Positions 1-9,345 of a DNA stretch of 27,548 nt are shown here, piece after piece (positions within the stretch are counted from its first letter, which is position 1; each line of letters begins with the position of its first letter). The position numbers were made by a program, and so were the translations under genes. The notes beneath the pieces are model-generated. The model saw only the letters and a list, made by a program, of their open reading frames with translations. It ran no database searches and was not told the origin of the DNA. Origin of the DNA: Byssochlamys sp. IMV 00236 (taxonomy: Eukaryota > Ascomycota > Eurotiomycetes > Eurotiales > Thermoascaceae); assembly GCA_001931875.2 (NCBI GenBank), contig MSJH02000782.1, forward strand, positions 1-27,548, given 5' to 3'.

Positions 1-284
1 TTTTTTTACTTCTATATGGTCATAACCAGGTTGACCATCACTGTCTCCGTTACCACAAAAGTCAAAACGAAAAGAATTGTATGGTAACTGTTTGGCCAAG
101 CTTTCTTGATATAAATGGTTTTTATGTCCTTATAAAAGTAAATAACACGCAGCTCTAGTATACTGTTTATGTGTGTACCTTGTTCTCCATGAACAATTAG
201 GACAAGCCTTTTCTCTCTAGAATTCTCTTGTAAAATTCCTACAATTTGTTCACCATTTCCATTTGTAACATGAACAGTCGTCAT
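1..284 (-). CDS. Alpha/beta hydrolase, N-terminal part (cut by window edge)
   Basis: Two exons are visible: 284-179 and 128 down to about 10, separated by a 50-base GT-AG intron (129-178). The spliced protein begins MTTVHVTNGNGEQIVGIL and continues through LVLIVHGEQGHKN, then NSFRFDFCGNGDSDGQPGYDHIE. The HG turn after a hydrophobic strand (oxyanion-hole region) and the FRFDFxGNGxSDG block are typical of small serine alpha/beta hydrolases. The nucleophile elbow and the rest of the triad lie outside the window. A GTAAAA at 9-4 may be the next splice donor. Most relatives have Arg where this one has Cys (DF-C-GNG). Substrate and location cannot be told. It lies upstream on the same strand as TRM11's 3' end, with 277 bases between them that hold its promoter and TRM11's terminator. 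The hydrolase fold is a confident call; the exact function is unknown. Confidence 0.75.
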
Positions 285-561
285 TTTAAAGAAGAAGTAA
301 AAAAAAAAAAGAAAAAGAAAAAGTCATTACAAAAGGTATAAAGTCATTGTTTTGGTCACACCAATTTTTTGCACTACGACAAATTCCAAGCATGATGTCA
401 GTTGATCCATAAATGAAGTCGTGCCTTTTTTTTTGTCAAAGGCAAAGAAATAATACTCTTTTGTGTGTACTTTCTATAATCTTTTTTATTATTCTACAAG
501 TTATCTACAGAATCAAGTACGTCCAAAGTTAAAATACTATATTCAATAGCGTTATTGTCTT

Positions 562-2116
562 TTATGCAAACACACATGGATTGTTTACCTTTTCACGGAA
601 CAAGAAATGACCTGGTCGCTTTGGATCTTCTTGTCCTTTCTCAATTATTTCTGCTTTTTCAGTCTCTGTTAAATCATCTTCTTTAGTCCATGCCTTGATC
701 TTTTCCATAGTAATCAATCTTCGAGACCATTGTCCAAAGTTTTGCTCACTATTTGCCACCAACTTCATGCATGGATGCTGAGGAACATCCGTGTTGGAGT
801 ACTCATCTACGACAGTAGGTAACCAATAAACCAATCGTCCACCCACTGTAAGATGTCGAGCAGAAAATTTCAAAAGATCAACAAGGACTTCTGACATTTC
901 ATATGGCTTTGTAGGTGGAAAATAATCATCCCTTGTATGCATTGGTATACCATCATACGTTCTCATTGCCAATTCTTTACCATCGTTTCTTCCCAATTTT
1001 TTGGCTCCTGCACGGACACCATAGGGAGGATCTGTCACGATGGCATCTATCCATTCCGTCGTTCTCCAAGGATTATGGCAAATGTCAAACACGAGTGTAT
1101 CCAGTACTCGGCCCTGCAAGTTATACTGTTCCACGTTGGATCGAATACCTTTCTCGCCCTTTCCTCTAATCTGTCTACCATCAATATCTGATCCCAATGT
1201 ATAAGCTCCAAAATGAGCGCAGGTAAATAAAAAGCTGCCTGTTCCCACAAATGGATCGTACACAATCTTTCCTGGTGCGGCTAATGCTTGATTTGCCATG
1301 ACAAGTGATAATTCGGCATCCATAGACGTTGTACCCAGGTATTTTCTCTTTTTTAAATTGTACTTGTTGACAAGCTCTCGACTACCAGTAGCAACCTAAG
1401 AAAGACATTAGAACTTGTCATCGTGTGTGTCTCGTCACACTTGCCAGTTTTCCCATATAAATGTAGTGAGGTTCAGTTTGAGTAGGCTTGTTAGTATAAG
1501 CATTCTCGGTGCCATGGTCAGCTAATACATGAAACTGAACGTCTGGATTTTTCATGTCAATGGGTCCTTCGAATCCAAGGTAGGAAAATGAATTGATAAT
1601 CTTTAGTTGATCTTTGGCATTAATAGTTGAGCCAAAAGCTGATACTACAAACTTGAAAGAACAAGTCATGTATTCGTTCCAACGATCTGACGTCTTTTTG
1701 ACTTGTGCATGAAGTTCTTCATAGGTGGATCCTTCACCCCAAAGTTCAAAAATGTGTCTAATGTAAAGTATAAATGGTTATCCTCTTATATAATTGCTTT
1801 TTACTTGATCAGAATAGCTCGTTTAACAAGCTTTTGTGCGTCTTGTACTGAGTCCAGTTCAACTTTAAAGAAAGGATTCTATAATAGAATAAGCTTATAT
1901 AGTCTATATAGTGATTTTTTCTCTTTCTCTTTTTACATTCAGTTTATAGTTGTCAGGTTCATATTTAATATCTACATTTTCAAGCTTTGCAAGTGCAAGT
2001 AATTCCGGTAACCGGAACTCGTCATGGAACTACATCCTTTTCTTTAGAAAAAGAACATACTAATGACTACATATATAAAAACTAACCTGAGCAAATTGCA
2101 CAAGGAAACTAGGCAT
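562..2116 (-). CDS. TRM11: tRNA (guanine(10)-N2)-methyltransferase catalytic subunit, TRM11/TRMT11
   Basis: Six exons: 2116-2087, 2029-1937, 1878-1805, 1757-1445, 1395-562 (five blocks after the first short one is counted), spliced to 447 residues; all junctions keep phase. Introns are 47-58 bases. The protein starts MPSFLVQFAQ. An N-terminal THUMP-like region (about residues 60-170) is followed by the SAM-binding loop DPFVGTGS (217-224), an acidic ribose-binding strand GSDIDGRQ, and the catalytic DPPYGVRAGAKKLGR (from 292). This DPPYGVRAG signature is specific to the Trm11 family, which with the activator Trm112 makes m2G10 in cytosolic tRNAs. Length fits the family (yeast 433, human 463). 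The intron 1396-1444 has a GC donor (CTG|GCAAGT). The start codon sits only 113 bases from the left inverted repeat at 2229, so its promoter adjoins the putative element. Confidence 0.95.
1396..1444 (-). other. GC-AG intron in TRM11
   Basis: The reading frame of TRM11 is continuous only if the exon ends ...GGAAAACTG and the intron begins GCAAGTGTGA and ends TTCTTAG. This gives MGKL|VATGSREL, as expected for the family. GCAAGT is the usual consensus of minor GC-AG donors. No GT in the neighbourhood keeps phase. Confidence 0.8.
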
Positions 2117-2228
2117 AATTTACTATACTTGAAAATCAAACAAGATTTTTTTGGTATTTCCATAAAAAAAAAAGGCGCCAACCAAAGTCACGAAAAACTC
2201 AGCTTAGGAGGAATGGTTAGAAAAAGGG

Positions 2229-2295
2229 TACAGTAAGGCTGGTAAATATTGGCTGATTTAGAAATTTAAATGGCGATAACAAAAAAATAATTTGG
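2229..2295 (+). repeat. Left 67-base terminal inverted repeat
   Basis: Identical to the reverse complement of 5676-5742 over all 67 bases. It begins TACAGTAAGGCTGG and ends ATAATTTGG. Inward of 2295 similarity resumes (TTGTTTTAAAATATTTTATTAA) after a gap of about 22 bases relative to the right end, so one subterminal repeat unit seems to have been lost here. Confidence 0.9.
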
Positions 2296-2382
2296 TTGTT
2301 TTAAAATATTTTATTAACGTTTTTATTGAGGGGTATTTGCGTATTATCCATAACCAAATAGTTAAATTGAAAGGTTCTGTAC

Positions 2383-2940
2383 TTGATGTTCATCGTGTCC
2401 TTTGATGATCTGTCATCTGCTGTTGCTGTTGATGTTTTTAATACTGTTGTTCTTTCCGCTGTTGTTGCTTTAGCTGTTCCCTTTCCACCTCGCTTCCACA
2501 TTCATGCTTATAATAACGCTAGTAACAGCCCATCTAGCAAAAAAAAAAAAAAGAACAAAGAAAAAAATGAGTACATTATCATCATAACTATTCACAATTT
2601 CTTTTTTTGTTACCTTTCATATTTTCTTTCCAGGAATACATCATTAATCAGAGAGTACAGTCTTATTACCGAAAAAAAATATTTTCTCCATTGGAGGAGA
2701 GCCTACTTCGCAACGACGCTACTAACAAGGGTCCAATGTAGGTGTCAATGACCCTACCTGCTACCAGATGCGTTCACTCAGGGCGTTGCCCATGTTCATT
2801 TTTCAATGTCATGGTACAACTACTATAGTGCGCTCGATGATGCAACAATAGATTCCTTGGCCAAATTGAACATGGTATTATTGTTTATTCAATTAAAAAG
2901 ATTAAAAACTTATACTATTTCTAAAAAAAATTGTGCTAAC
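2383..2940. other. Left interior of the element, no supported gene
   Basis: Open frames occur on both strands between 2301 and 2751, but they are built from CAA/CAG-type low-complexity DNA (2400-2480) and A-runs. One minus-strand frame reads like a Gln-rich coiled segment (EREQLKQQQRKEQQ) but is broken by stops. I see no start, splice signals or domain that would support a second gene here. The short scrap at 2700-2870 is also not convincing. Confidence 0.4.
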
Positions 2941-3064
2941 GTCATCATTTATTCTATCCAATCACCTTATCCTATGGCCAAATAAGGAAGTTCAAAATGT
3001 AGACGCGACATCAGGTTTTCTTTGTGCATGAAAAAATACATATTTTTTATCCACTCCCTACATC

Positions 3065-5478
3065 ATGTTTCCAGGCAATGAAGGTAAAAGTGTAGCTGTC
3101 AAAGGAAAAGACGAAAAAATTGCTGATGTTAACTTATTATTGTTATTTTTTTTTTAGATTTGAATACTTTCGTTACAGAAGCCAAGTCACCTACTTTGCA
3201 GGCGTTTGCCTCGAATAGAGTAAAACAAATTGCTCAGTGGACAATTGATCAAACTGTCAATACAGACACCGAGATCTTTAATTTATGGCTTAGGCGATTT
3301 ATAAAAAGTCTCGCTATCAATCGGCCAGAAATACAGATCAAGTAAGTCTCCACATTCTATTCTCGTTTCTTAGACTAAAAAATCCTTTTTTTTTTCGTTA
3401 GGAAGCAAACTATGTCAAAAATCTGGACTACTATTGCAATATTGAAAACAAAAATGGTAAGTATGGAGGGCCTTTTGGATAGCATTTTTTTTTTCTTTAT
3501 TACGATACTTATTTTTTTATAGAACGAAAATGAGTCCAACTATATAACCGCTGGTTTTGATGTGCTGAATTCATATAGTACTACTGTGTCTAATTTGGCC
3601 ATCGAAAATGGAAAAAGAAAAGTAATATCATCAAGCAATATCAGCAGCAATAGTAATATCAGCAGCAATGGCAATAACAGCAGCAATAGCAATAGCAGCA
3701 GCTCCTATCAAGGTGTCGTGAATATTTCTACAGATGATGAAGAAGACGTTAACCAAAATGTTCTTACTACTAAGGAGATTATTTTTGGTATGGCATTGAA
3801 AAAGGCAAAATCTATCCATACCTCCTCCCCCCTCCCCCTCTCCTCTCAACTTGACAGCTTATTTTTTTTTTATAGTTTGGGGGGGTTGAATGGACTGAAT
3901 CGGAAAAGCGAATCCTCAATGAACTCGACGAAGGATCACAATTTTTAAACATCAACTTAGCACTTTCACGTGCTGTCATCTCCTTACTAATGAAAAAACA
4001 ACCATTGACTAGCATGGATATCTCATTGTTGAAGTAAGTTATGTGTAGTATGGAGAAAAAATGTATTTAAGATTACGTATCAATATACCTTTTTTTTTGA
4101 AACAGGTTATCTTTATCAGGCATAGTGAACCAATTGAAAACAGACCAATTCAACGCAATCAAGCCTTATCTTCCAGAGAAATTTGATCAATCTCACGTGG
4201 ACCATATTGCGGATAAAATCAAATGTTATAAAATGAAGGATGACACATTATCAATGTATGAGTCCATTTTGGATCTCATGTAAGTACCAAGAGCTGCTGA
4301 AAAAGAAATGAATTCTCATTTTTATCTTGTGTGTGTGTATGTGTAGGGAATCTGAAAACTTACCTATTGAACTTGCCCTGTTGCAAATCGACACTTTTAA
4401 GGCCAAATTCTTGAAGGCGAAAGGAAGAGCAACGGATGGTTATACCATGCTGAAAGTGGTGGAATATTTGTAAGAACATCATGATAGTGAAGAGTTAAAT
4501 GTAATACAGTGTGGCCCAAATGACTGTTTTTTTTTTTGGCTTTAGACTTGAAACGCTGGATGACTGGAAGCAAGATGACTCCGAAACCACCATCTACAGA
4601 CGCATTGCTACCATTTTCGATTTCATGTTTCGTGACACGCGTGTCAAGTTAGCCGAGTAAATAGAAAAAAAGGAATGAAAGGAAACTGGGACTCATGCTT
4701 TTTACTCTATGTTGTGTTAGCGGGGAGACAGCATGTGACCGCTCTAAACACGAACGACAATACAATGACATTGTTTTTGGCGGATCATCTACGGACCGTG
4801 AACTTAGTGGTCGGAAAATAGACCTATTAATACGTTATGGCAGGGATACCAAAGACTTGGAGTTATCAAGTATCGAGTTTAAGAAGCCCTCTGTTACGGC
4901 CTCTACTGCCATCACCCAACAATGCAAAAATCTCCGTGTCAACGGTGCTATCCTCAACCACCTTCATAGACTGAACAAGAAAATCGATTCCCTCCTCGCA
5001 ATGGACTGGATAGGTAAGCCTTTTTTTCACGACAGCATCAACGATTTGAATGATTGATTAATAATTGATCATTTTTCTTATACTTGGTTAGGCAGCACCG
5101 GCTATATTTACTGCTTAGTTGCTCATCATGGTGTGTACGTTGCTAAGCTTATTGATATCCTGACAATCCCTACCTCTGTAAATGGCTTGCTGGAATTTAA
5201 GAATACTCTGCGACTTCTCTTTGCTTTTAAGGTATTCCCTTCCCCCTTCCCCCTCCCAAAAAAAAGGAACCATTGACTGACTGAAAACATCAAAGGATTT
5301 TACATTGCGAGTGGGTAGGATTGCCGAGCATTCCCTGGAGGAAAGACGAAAAGTAGATCGATTTCGGGAAGTTATCGATGTCGCTGTTACAACCCTTTCG
5401 CCCACCCTTCACCATGACATTTTTTTTACACCAACTACACACCGTGTCAAGAGAACGAAAACTGAAGATAATGTTTAG
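3065..5478 (+). CDS. Lineage-specific protein with PD-(D/E)XK-nuclease-like motif
   Basis: Eleven exons: 3065-3083, 3158-3341, 3402-3456, 3523-3804, 3876-4033, 4106-4279, 4347-4469, 4546-4656, 4721-5013, 5092-5231, 5296-5478. They splice in phase to 573 residues with no internal stop, so the gene looks intact. The intron after exon 4 must be GC-AG (AAG|GCAAAA, 3805-3875) to keep frame; the nearest GT alternative at 3788 gives a stop. A Ser/Asn tract lies at 122-147. The C-terminal third holds GRKIDLLI (D403), a spacer, then LSSIEFKK (E421, K423), followed by a Q435-Q436-x-K438-x2-R441 helix. This D...ExK...Q order is the arrangement of PD-(D/E)XK nucleases such as the RecB/Cas4-like group. 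I recognise no named family with certainty. Its position between perfect inverted repeats suggests a role in element mobility, or capture by an element. Nuclease activity is inferred. Confidence 0.8.
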
Positions 5479-5617
5479 TATATCTATTTTTTTATATTAC
5501 TTTGTCCAATAAACTTTTTTTTTTCGTCTCCTGCTGTCTTTTTACACTGTCAATATATACTTGCATTTGAAAAGGCAGCAGGTTGGTCACAAAAATCCAA
5601 CTTATTTCAATTGAATA

Positions 5618-5722
5618 ATTGCCAAATTGGTAAATTAAAAATATTTAAAACAGCCAATCATTTTTTATTATTTCGCCAAATTATTTTTTTGTTATCGCCA
5701 TTTAAATTTCTAAATCAGCCAA
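5618..5722. promoter_or_regulatory. Phased subterminal GCCA(A/T) motifs
   Basis: GCCAA or GCCAT occurs at 5621, 5653, 5675, 5697 and 5718. The last four are 22, 22 and 21 bases apart and the first is 32 bases away, i.e. two or three helical turns, all in the same orientation. The left end keeps matching copies at 2249-2253, 2270-2274 and 2292-2296 (21 and 22 apart). Such phased arrays are what a multimeric end-binding protein would need. The binding itself is inferred. Confidence 0.45.
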
Positions 5723-5742
5723 TATTTACCAGCCTTACTGTA
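5676..5742 (-). repeat. Right 67-base terminal inverted repeat
   Basis: Perfect inverted copy of 2229-2295, ending CCAGCCTTACTGTA. The subterminal DNA just inside (5618-5675) carries further GCCAA motifs spaced about two helical turns apart. These extend the end to about 125 bases of patterned sequence. Confidence 0.9.
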
Positions 5743-5892
5743 ACACTAGGCGATTCTATTGATTATAGTACTTTGACAACCTTTCAGACGACTTTCAAAA
5801 GAGTATTACTTTGTATTAAACATAAAAGGTTTATTTTATTCATACTGTTATGATAACTCTTGTACATTCCGTTACAAATAGTCATGGTTTTA

Positions 5893-7110
5893 TTAAACCC
5901 TATCAACTTCCACCAAGCTGAAACTCCTTAATGCATTTTCAAGGTCTTGATTTAACTTGTAATAGTAAAGACAATGTGTTCCTAATAGCGGCATACCTGA
6001 ATCGCCTTTCAGTTGCCATGGTACATCTTTAAGAAATAGATTTTTACACCAAAAAAAAACAAGTAACCACGCTTAAAGTCCACAATAGATTTGCAATCCA
6101 GGTCACACATTCGACAAACAATTTTATCAAACATGACACGCTTCCTATAGTAGTAGTATAAGAAAATAAAGGCTTTTTTTTGGGGGCGAGCATCTCCTTT
6201 TATAAATTTTGCAGTGCCCTTTGTGTGATGAAAAAGCAGTGTTGCGCCAAATGACTAAAGCAGAGAACGGATCCAAAGACGAATATGGAATCCAAGTTAA
6301 CCATATACTTATCGAATATCAAACAACTATGTATATCCAAATGGCATAAATATCCCACAGATTTATTGAATAAAGCAGACATTACATTTCTATTTTTATT
6401 CCTTTTCTTCTGTCTAAAACTCAGTTACAACTCATTCAGGTCAATTTGATTTTGTTTCGTAAGCTAAATTCAAGTTTTCAACCAATGCTTAAGCATTACT
6501 TTCAGTATCAGTTGTCCCCTTTATAAGCGTTTGAAATGCGTTTGCTACATATTTTAACCAAAGTCCATCCATCGTTCGATTTCTCAGTGATTTCAAGCTG
6601 CTTTGAAATGAAAAGCGTTCGTCTACAATATATAGACTGCGTGACTGATGACATATTGATCCATGTTAAAAAGCCTGATCTTTTGAACATCTGTAGCAGT
6701 AACAAAAGAAACAGATTTCAAAAAGTTGATCACTTGACGTTTGTTTGCTGGTATTGATTTGAGCGTTGTTGTTTTACGGTTTTTGCTTTCTTGTTAATCC
6801 ATCCGTAATAATTTTGGCTGGTTCTTGACGTCCTTCTCCCTCGCACATTTTTATGATATAGTCACTATAACACAAAAGAAACTCAATATCACAAAAAGCA
6901 TGAATTCATCGCGACCCATGAGAACTGGGTATGACGCGTTATATGTACGTGTTTTGTGGTTAGTCTCTTTGTATTTCTCATTCTTGGATTCATCTCAGCA
7001 ATTAAAATTGGATACAATTCTGTTCCTCTTCTCATTGAGTTGTGCGCATTTTCTAACTTTGCCCATATAAAAATAGAGGGACACAAAACCGCTTTCAAAA
7101 AATGAATCAT
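5893..7110 (-). pseudogene. Decayed coding region of unknown family
   Basis: Several stretches on the minus strand read like protein but switch frame or meet stops. From 5' to 3': LPSYDSFFESGFVSLYFYMG (about 7117-7000), RTYNASYPVLMGRDEFML (about 6960-6890), NYYGWINKKAKTVKQQ (6815-6745), then DVQKIRLFNMDQYVISHAV (about 6700-6640). A one-base frame change leads to YIVDERFSFQSSLKSL and a stop at about 6489. The last piece, MFDKIVCRMCDLDCKSIVDF (from 6134), can be joined through a 41-base intron (6027-6067) to VPWQLKGDSGMPLLGTHC and a stop at 5893. I cannot name the family and found no continuous gene model. It fits an old, broken lineage-specific or mobile-element gene. An annotation from protein alignments could split it into two remnants. 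Confidence 0.25.
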
Positions 7111-7119
7111 AGGAAGGTA

Positions 7120-8340
7120 ATCATAAGTATGCGTTGACTATCTTAATGAAGTAGGTAATGGTTCCAAAGTATGTCAAGGATGTCTATTATTATAAGATGA
7201 CTAATACATGCATTTAAATGTGTTGCTCTAAAGAGAAGAAACCCAAAGATGAGCTACTATGTAAAACAAAAGAGCCCCGCCTTTTATATTTGGCTAAACT
7301 GTCAAGAGTCGCACAAAATAGCTGGGCTGGAAAATCTTTCGGCTATGCAATTTGATTTATTCAGCAACACAGTTTGGAAAAGTCGTAGGTGCGCGCAATA
7401 AAATTTTACGGTGCTGTATTGCTGAAGATACTCTGATGTTTGAAATAAAGGCCATATTGCTGTACTTGTGTTGATCTGGAGTGTTTATAAGAATACCAGG
7501 AAAGGCCGATTTACAACAAAAGGCGAATCAAGAAATGGCAATAAAAGTTTGTCCTCACACAAAGGGTATACAAAGATTTCATCCATATAGTTTATAAATT
7601 ACACTAGTACGTTTGGTGGACTGTAGTTACCGTAAAGAATCCGAATGACAGAGAATTTTTTTCTATGCGAAAATTCCTTAACGGAAAGAACGATTGGGGA
7701 ACATTGGACAATTAGAAACTCAGCTCTAATCAGAGGCTTTAATGATTTTGGGCTAGTTTGTGATAAAACACAAAAATAGAATTGTGCAAACTATAGAACA
7801 TCATGAATCATACATATTCAGTCCTTGAGTAAAGCTTTTTGATATAGCTTTTTCATTACTCAAATGTACAACCTGCTACACATCATGATAGTAACCTGGG
7901 AAGTTTTTCCTTTATAAAGAAGTGCCGATGATTTATAATAAGTATGACAAGGTTATTTAGATAAGAGGTATAATAGCTATGGTATATAAATGTACGTAAA
8001 AGTAATTAGTCATTGCTTAGATACCCACACTTCAAACGGGTGATGGATATTTTTAGAAATGATTCCACTGATAGTGTACAATATAGATATAGAAATGATT
8101 TAATTAAGGAAATGAGAATCACTTATAAAATGAGTCCATTGAAGAAGACTTTAGAATAATGATTACTACAAGATGATGTCAAACTGATTATGTGATACAT
8201 TATATTTTATTATTAGTAAAAAAGACAAAAAATGTTTATTGTTGTTAAATGTACAAAAGGGGGGAAGGAGCTCTTATGAAATTAATATACAATGTACCAT
8301 AATAAAATAATAACAAATAGAATAAATAAAAATATACAAA
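7120..8340. other. Gene-poor accessory spacer
   Basis: No convincing gene. One short minus-strand stretch (about 7470-7300) has two overlapping open frames with protein-like composition, possibly another remnant. It has no start, splice signals or recognisable motif. The remainder is AT-rich and includes the 3' flank of the PH-domain gene. Confidence 0.4.
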
Positions 8341-9345
8341 TTATTCGGAAACAGTAGGTAAAGGGACTGGTGGTGGTTTTGTTCGAGGAGGAGGTAACTG
8401 TGGTGGGATAATCATTGTTTCCCAATCGGGTATGTCAGCCATAGACCTTCTGGAGTAATGAGAAGAAGGACGCGTCTTTGGATAGGATTGAGGTATGAGT
8501 ATCTTGTAATCATCTGTCAATTTAATGGAGGATAGTATCGAGTGAGTCAATAAACCATTATATCCAATCTTGATACATGCAACTATCTTTTTCATGAGTT
8601 CCAACCACTGTTTCATTTGATTGACTGAATCACACCGGATATACCATTTAAAGTGTGGTTTCCTTAGTTCAATAACATATCCCTTTTTAAATTCTTCCGT
8701 GACAAAAACAAACGTGTCTGCTGTCAACACAAAGTGCTCTTTTGCTGGACTGGTCGGCTTTGTTGATTTGAACGCATAAACAATTCTATCCACCAACACA
8801 AAATATCTCTTCTTCCATGATTTTGTAAACGTAAATGTAGGGGTTTCATATTTATACATCCAATCTGAACAAATGGAGTGCTCAAGTGCATATCGAATAG
8901 ATATACACCATGGGTCAATCGCTATAGCATTCTCTTCTCTCTTTGATTGTATTTTGCTGAGAATTTTGCTTTTTATAGAATGGTTATTATTGCTACTATG
9001 GTGACTATGATGACTGCTACTAGTGCTATGTCTTGGGCCTATGACAATGTTTATTGTTATTTAATGTTCCTGTTGAATTAACTCCCCGATAATCCCGAAA
9101 CTAAACTTACAATAATCATCTTCTGATAGACTAGTGGTGCTTAGGCGTTGTGTTGAATTACTCGTCGATGTCACTGTTGTAGCTGTAGATGCAACTGAGT
9201 GCCTAAATAGGTCTTTCAGCTGATTATTATATGTTGGTGGTTCCATCATATTATTATTATTATTATTATTATGAATGGTTGCCACGGTAGTATGCATTAT
9301 GTTTGGCTCTTGTGTTTGGTGATTTATAAAAGATGAAAGATGCAT
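8341..9345 (-). CDS. PH-domain protein with low-complexity N terminus and proline-rich tail
   Basis: Two exons, 9345-9111 and 9038-8341, joined across a 72-base intron with a perfect GTAAGT donor; the split codon makes Cys79. The product is 310 residues. Residues 1-125 are low complexity, with a run of seven Asn coded by an ATT/AAT microsatellite and Ser/His-rich stretches. A pleckstrin-homology-like domain spans about 137-232: the WKKRYFVLVDRIVYAF start, a central strand block, and a C-terminal helix MKQWLELMKKI with the invariant Trp. The tail (290-310, PPQLPPPRTKPPPVPLP) has PxxP motifs of the kind bound by SH3 domains. PH domains usually bind phosphoinositides or proteins at membranes, so a signalling or cortical adaptor role is plausible. 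I cannot assign a named orthologue. The domain call is firm, the function is not. Confidence 0.88.
9249..9272. repeat. ATT microsatellite in coding sequence
   Basis: About seven ATT units, read on the minus strand as AAT codons. They encode the poly-Asn run near the N terminus of the PH-domain protein. Length variation between strains is likely. Confidence 0.9.

Larger units (their letters stand above)
2229..5742. mobile_element. Candidate terminal-inverted-repeat element carrying a nuclease-like gene
   Basis: Two perfect 67-base inverted copies (2229-2295 and 5676-5742) bound a 3514-base block. The outermost bases are TA-CAGTAAGGCTGG on the left and its exact complement ending CCTTACTG-TA on the right. 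Identity stops abruptly just outside (GGG versus ACAC), so TA may be a target duplication around a terminus CAGTAAGG. TA duplication and a CAG start are known for Tc1/mariner-like DNA transposons, but no DDE/D transposase is visible inside. The only intact gene is the spliced nuclease-like gene at 3065-5478. Interpretation: a DNA transposon, autonomous through an unusual nuclease or non-autonomous with a captured gene. An alternative is two independent insertions of a short repeat in opposite orientation. Confidence 0.55.

Noticed and set aside
915..1191. Open frames opposite TRM11
   Set aside because: Antisense shadows of the conserved methyltransferase exon.
2383..2751. Plus-strand open frame of 122 codons inside the element
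   Set aside because: It runs through CAG/CAA low-complexity DNA and A-runs, with no domain or splice logic.
2229..5742. LTR retrotransposon interpretation of the paired repeats
   Set aside because: The copies are inverted rather than direct and begin CAG after TA, and no reverse transcriptase or integrase is encoded between them.
2221..5750. hAT-type element with an 8-base target duplication
   Set aside because: The eight bases outside the ends (AAAAAGGG and ACACTAGG) do not match; only TA is shared.
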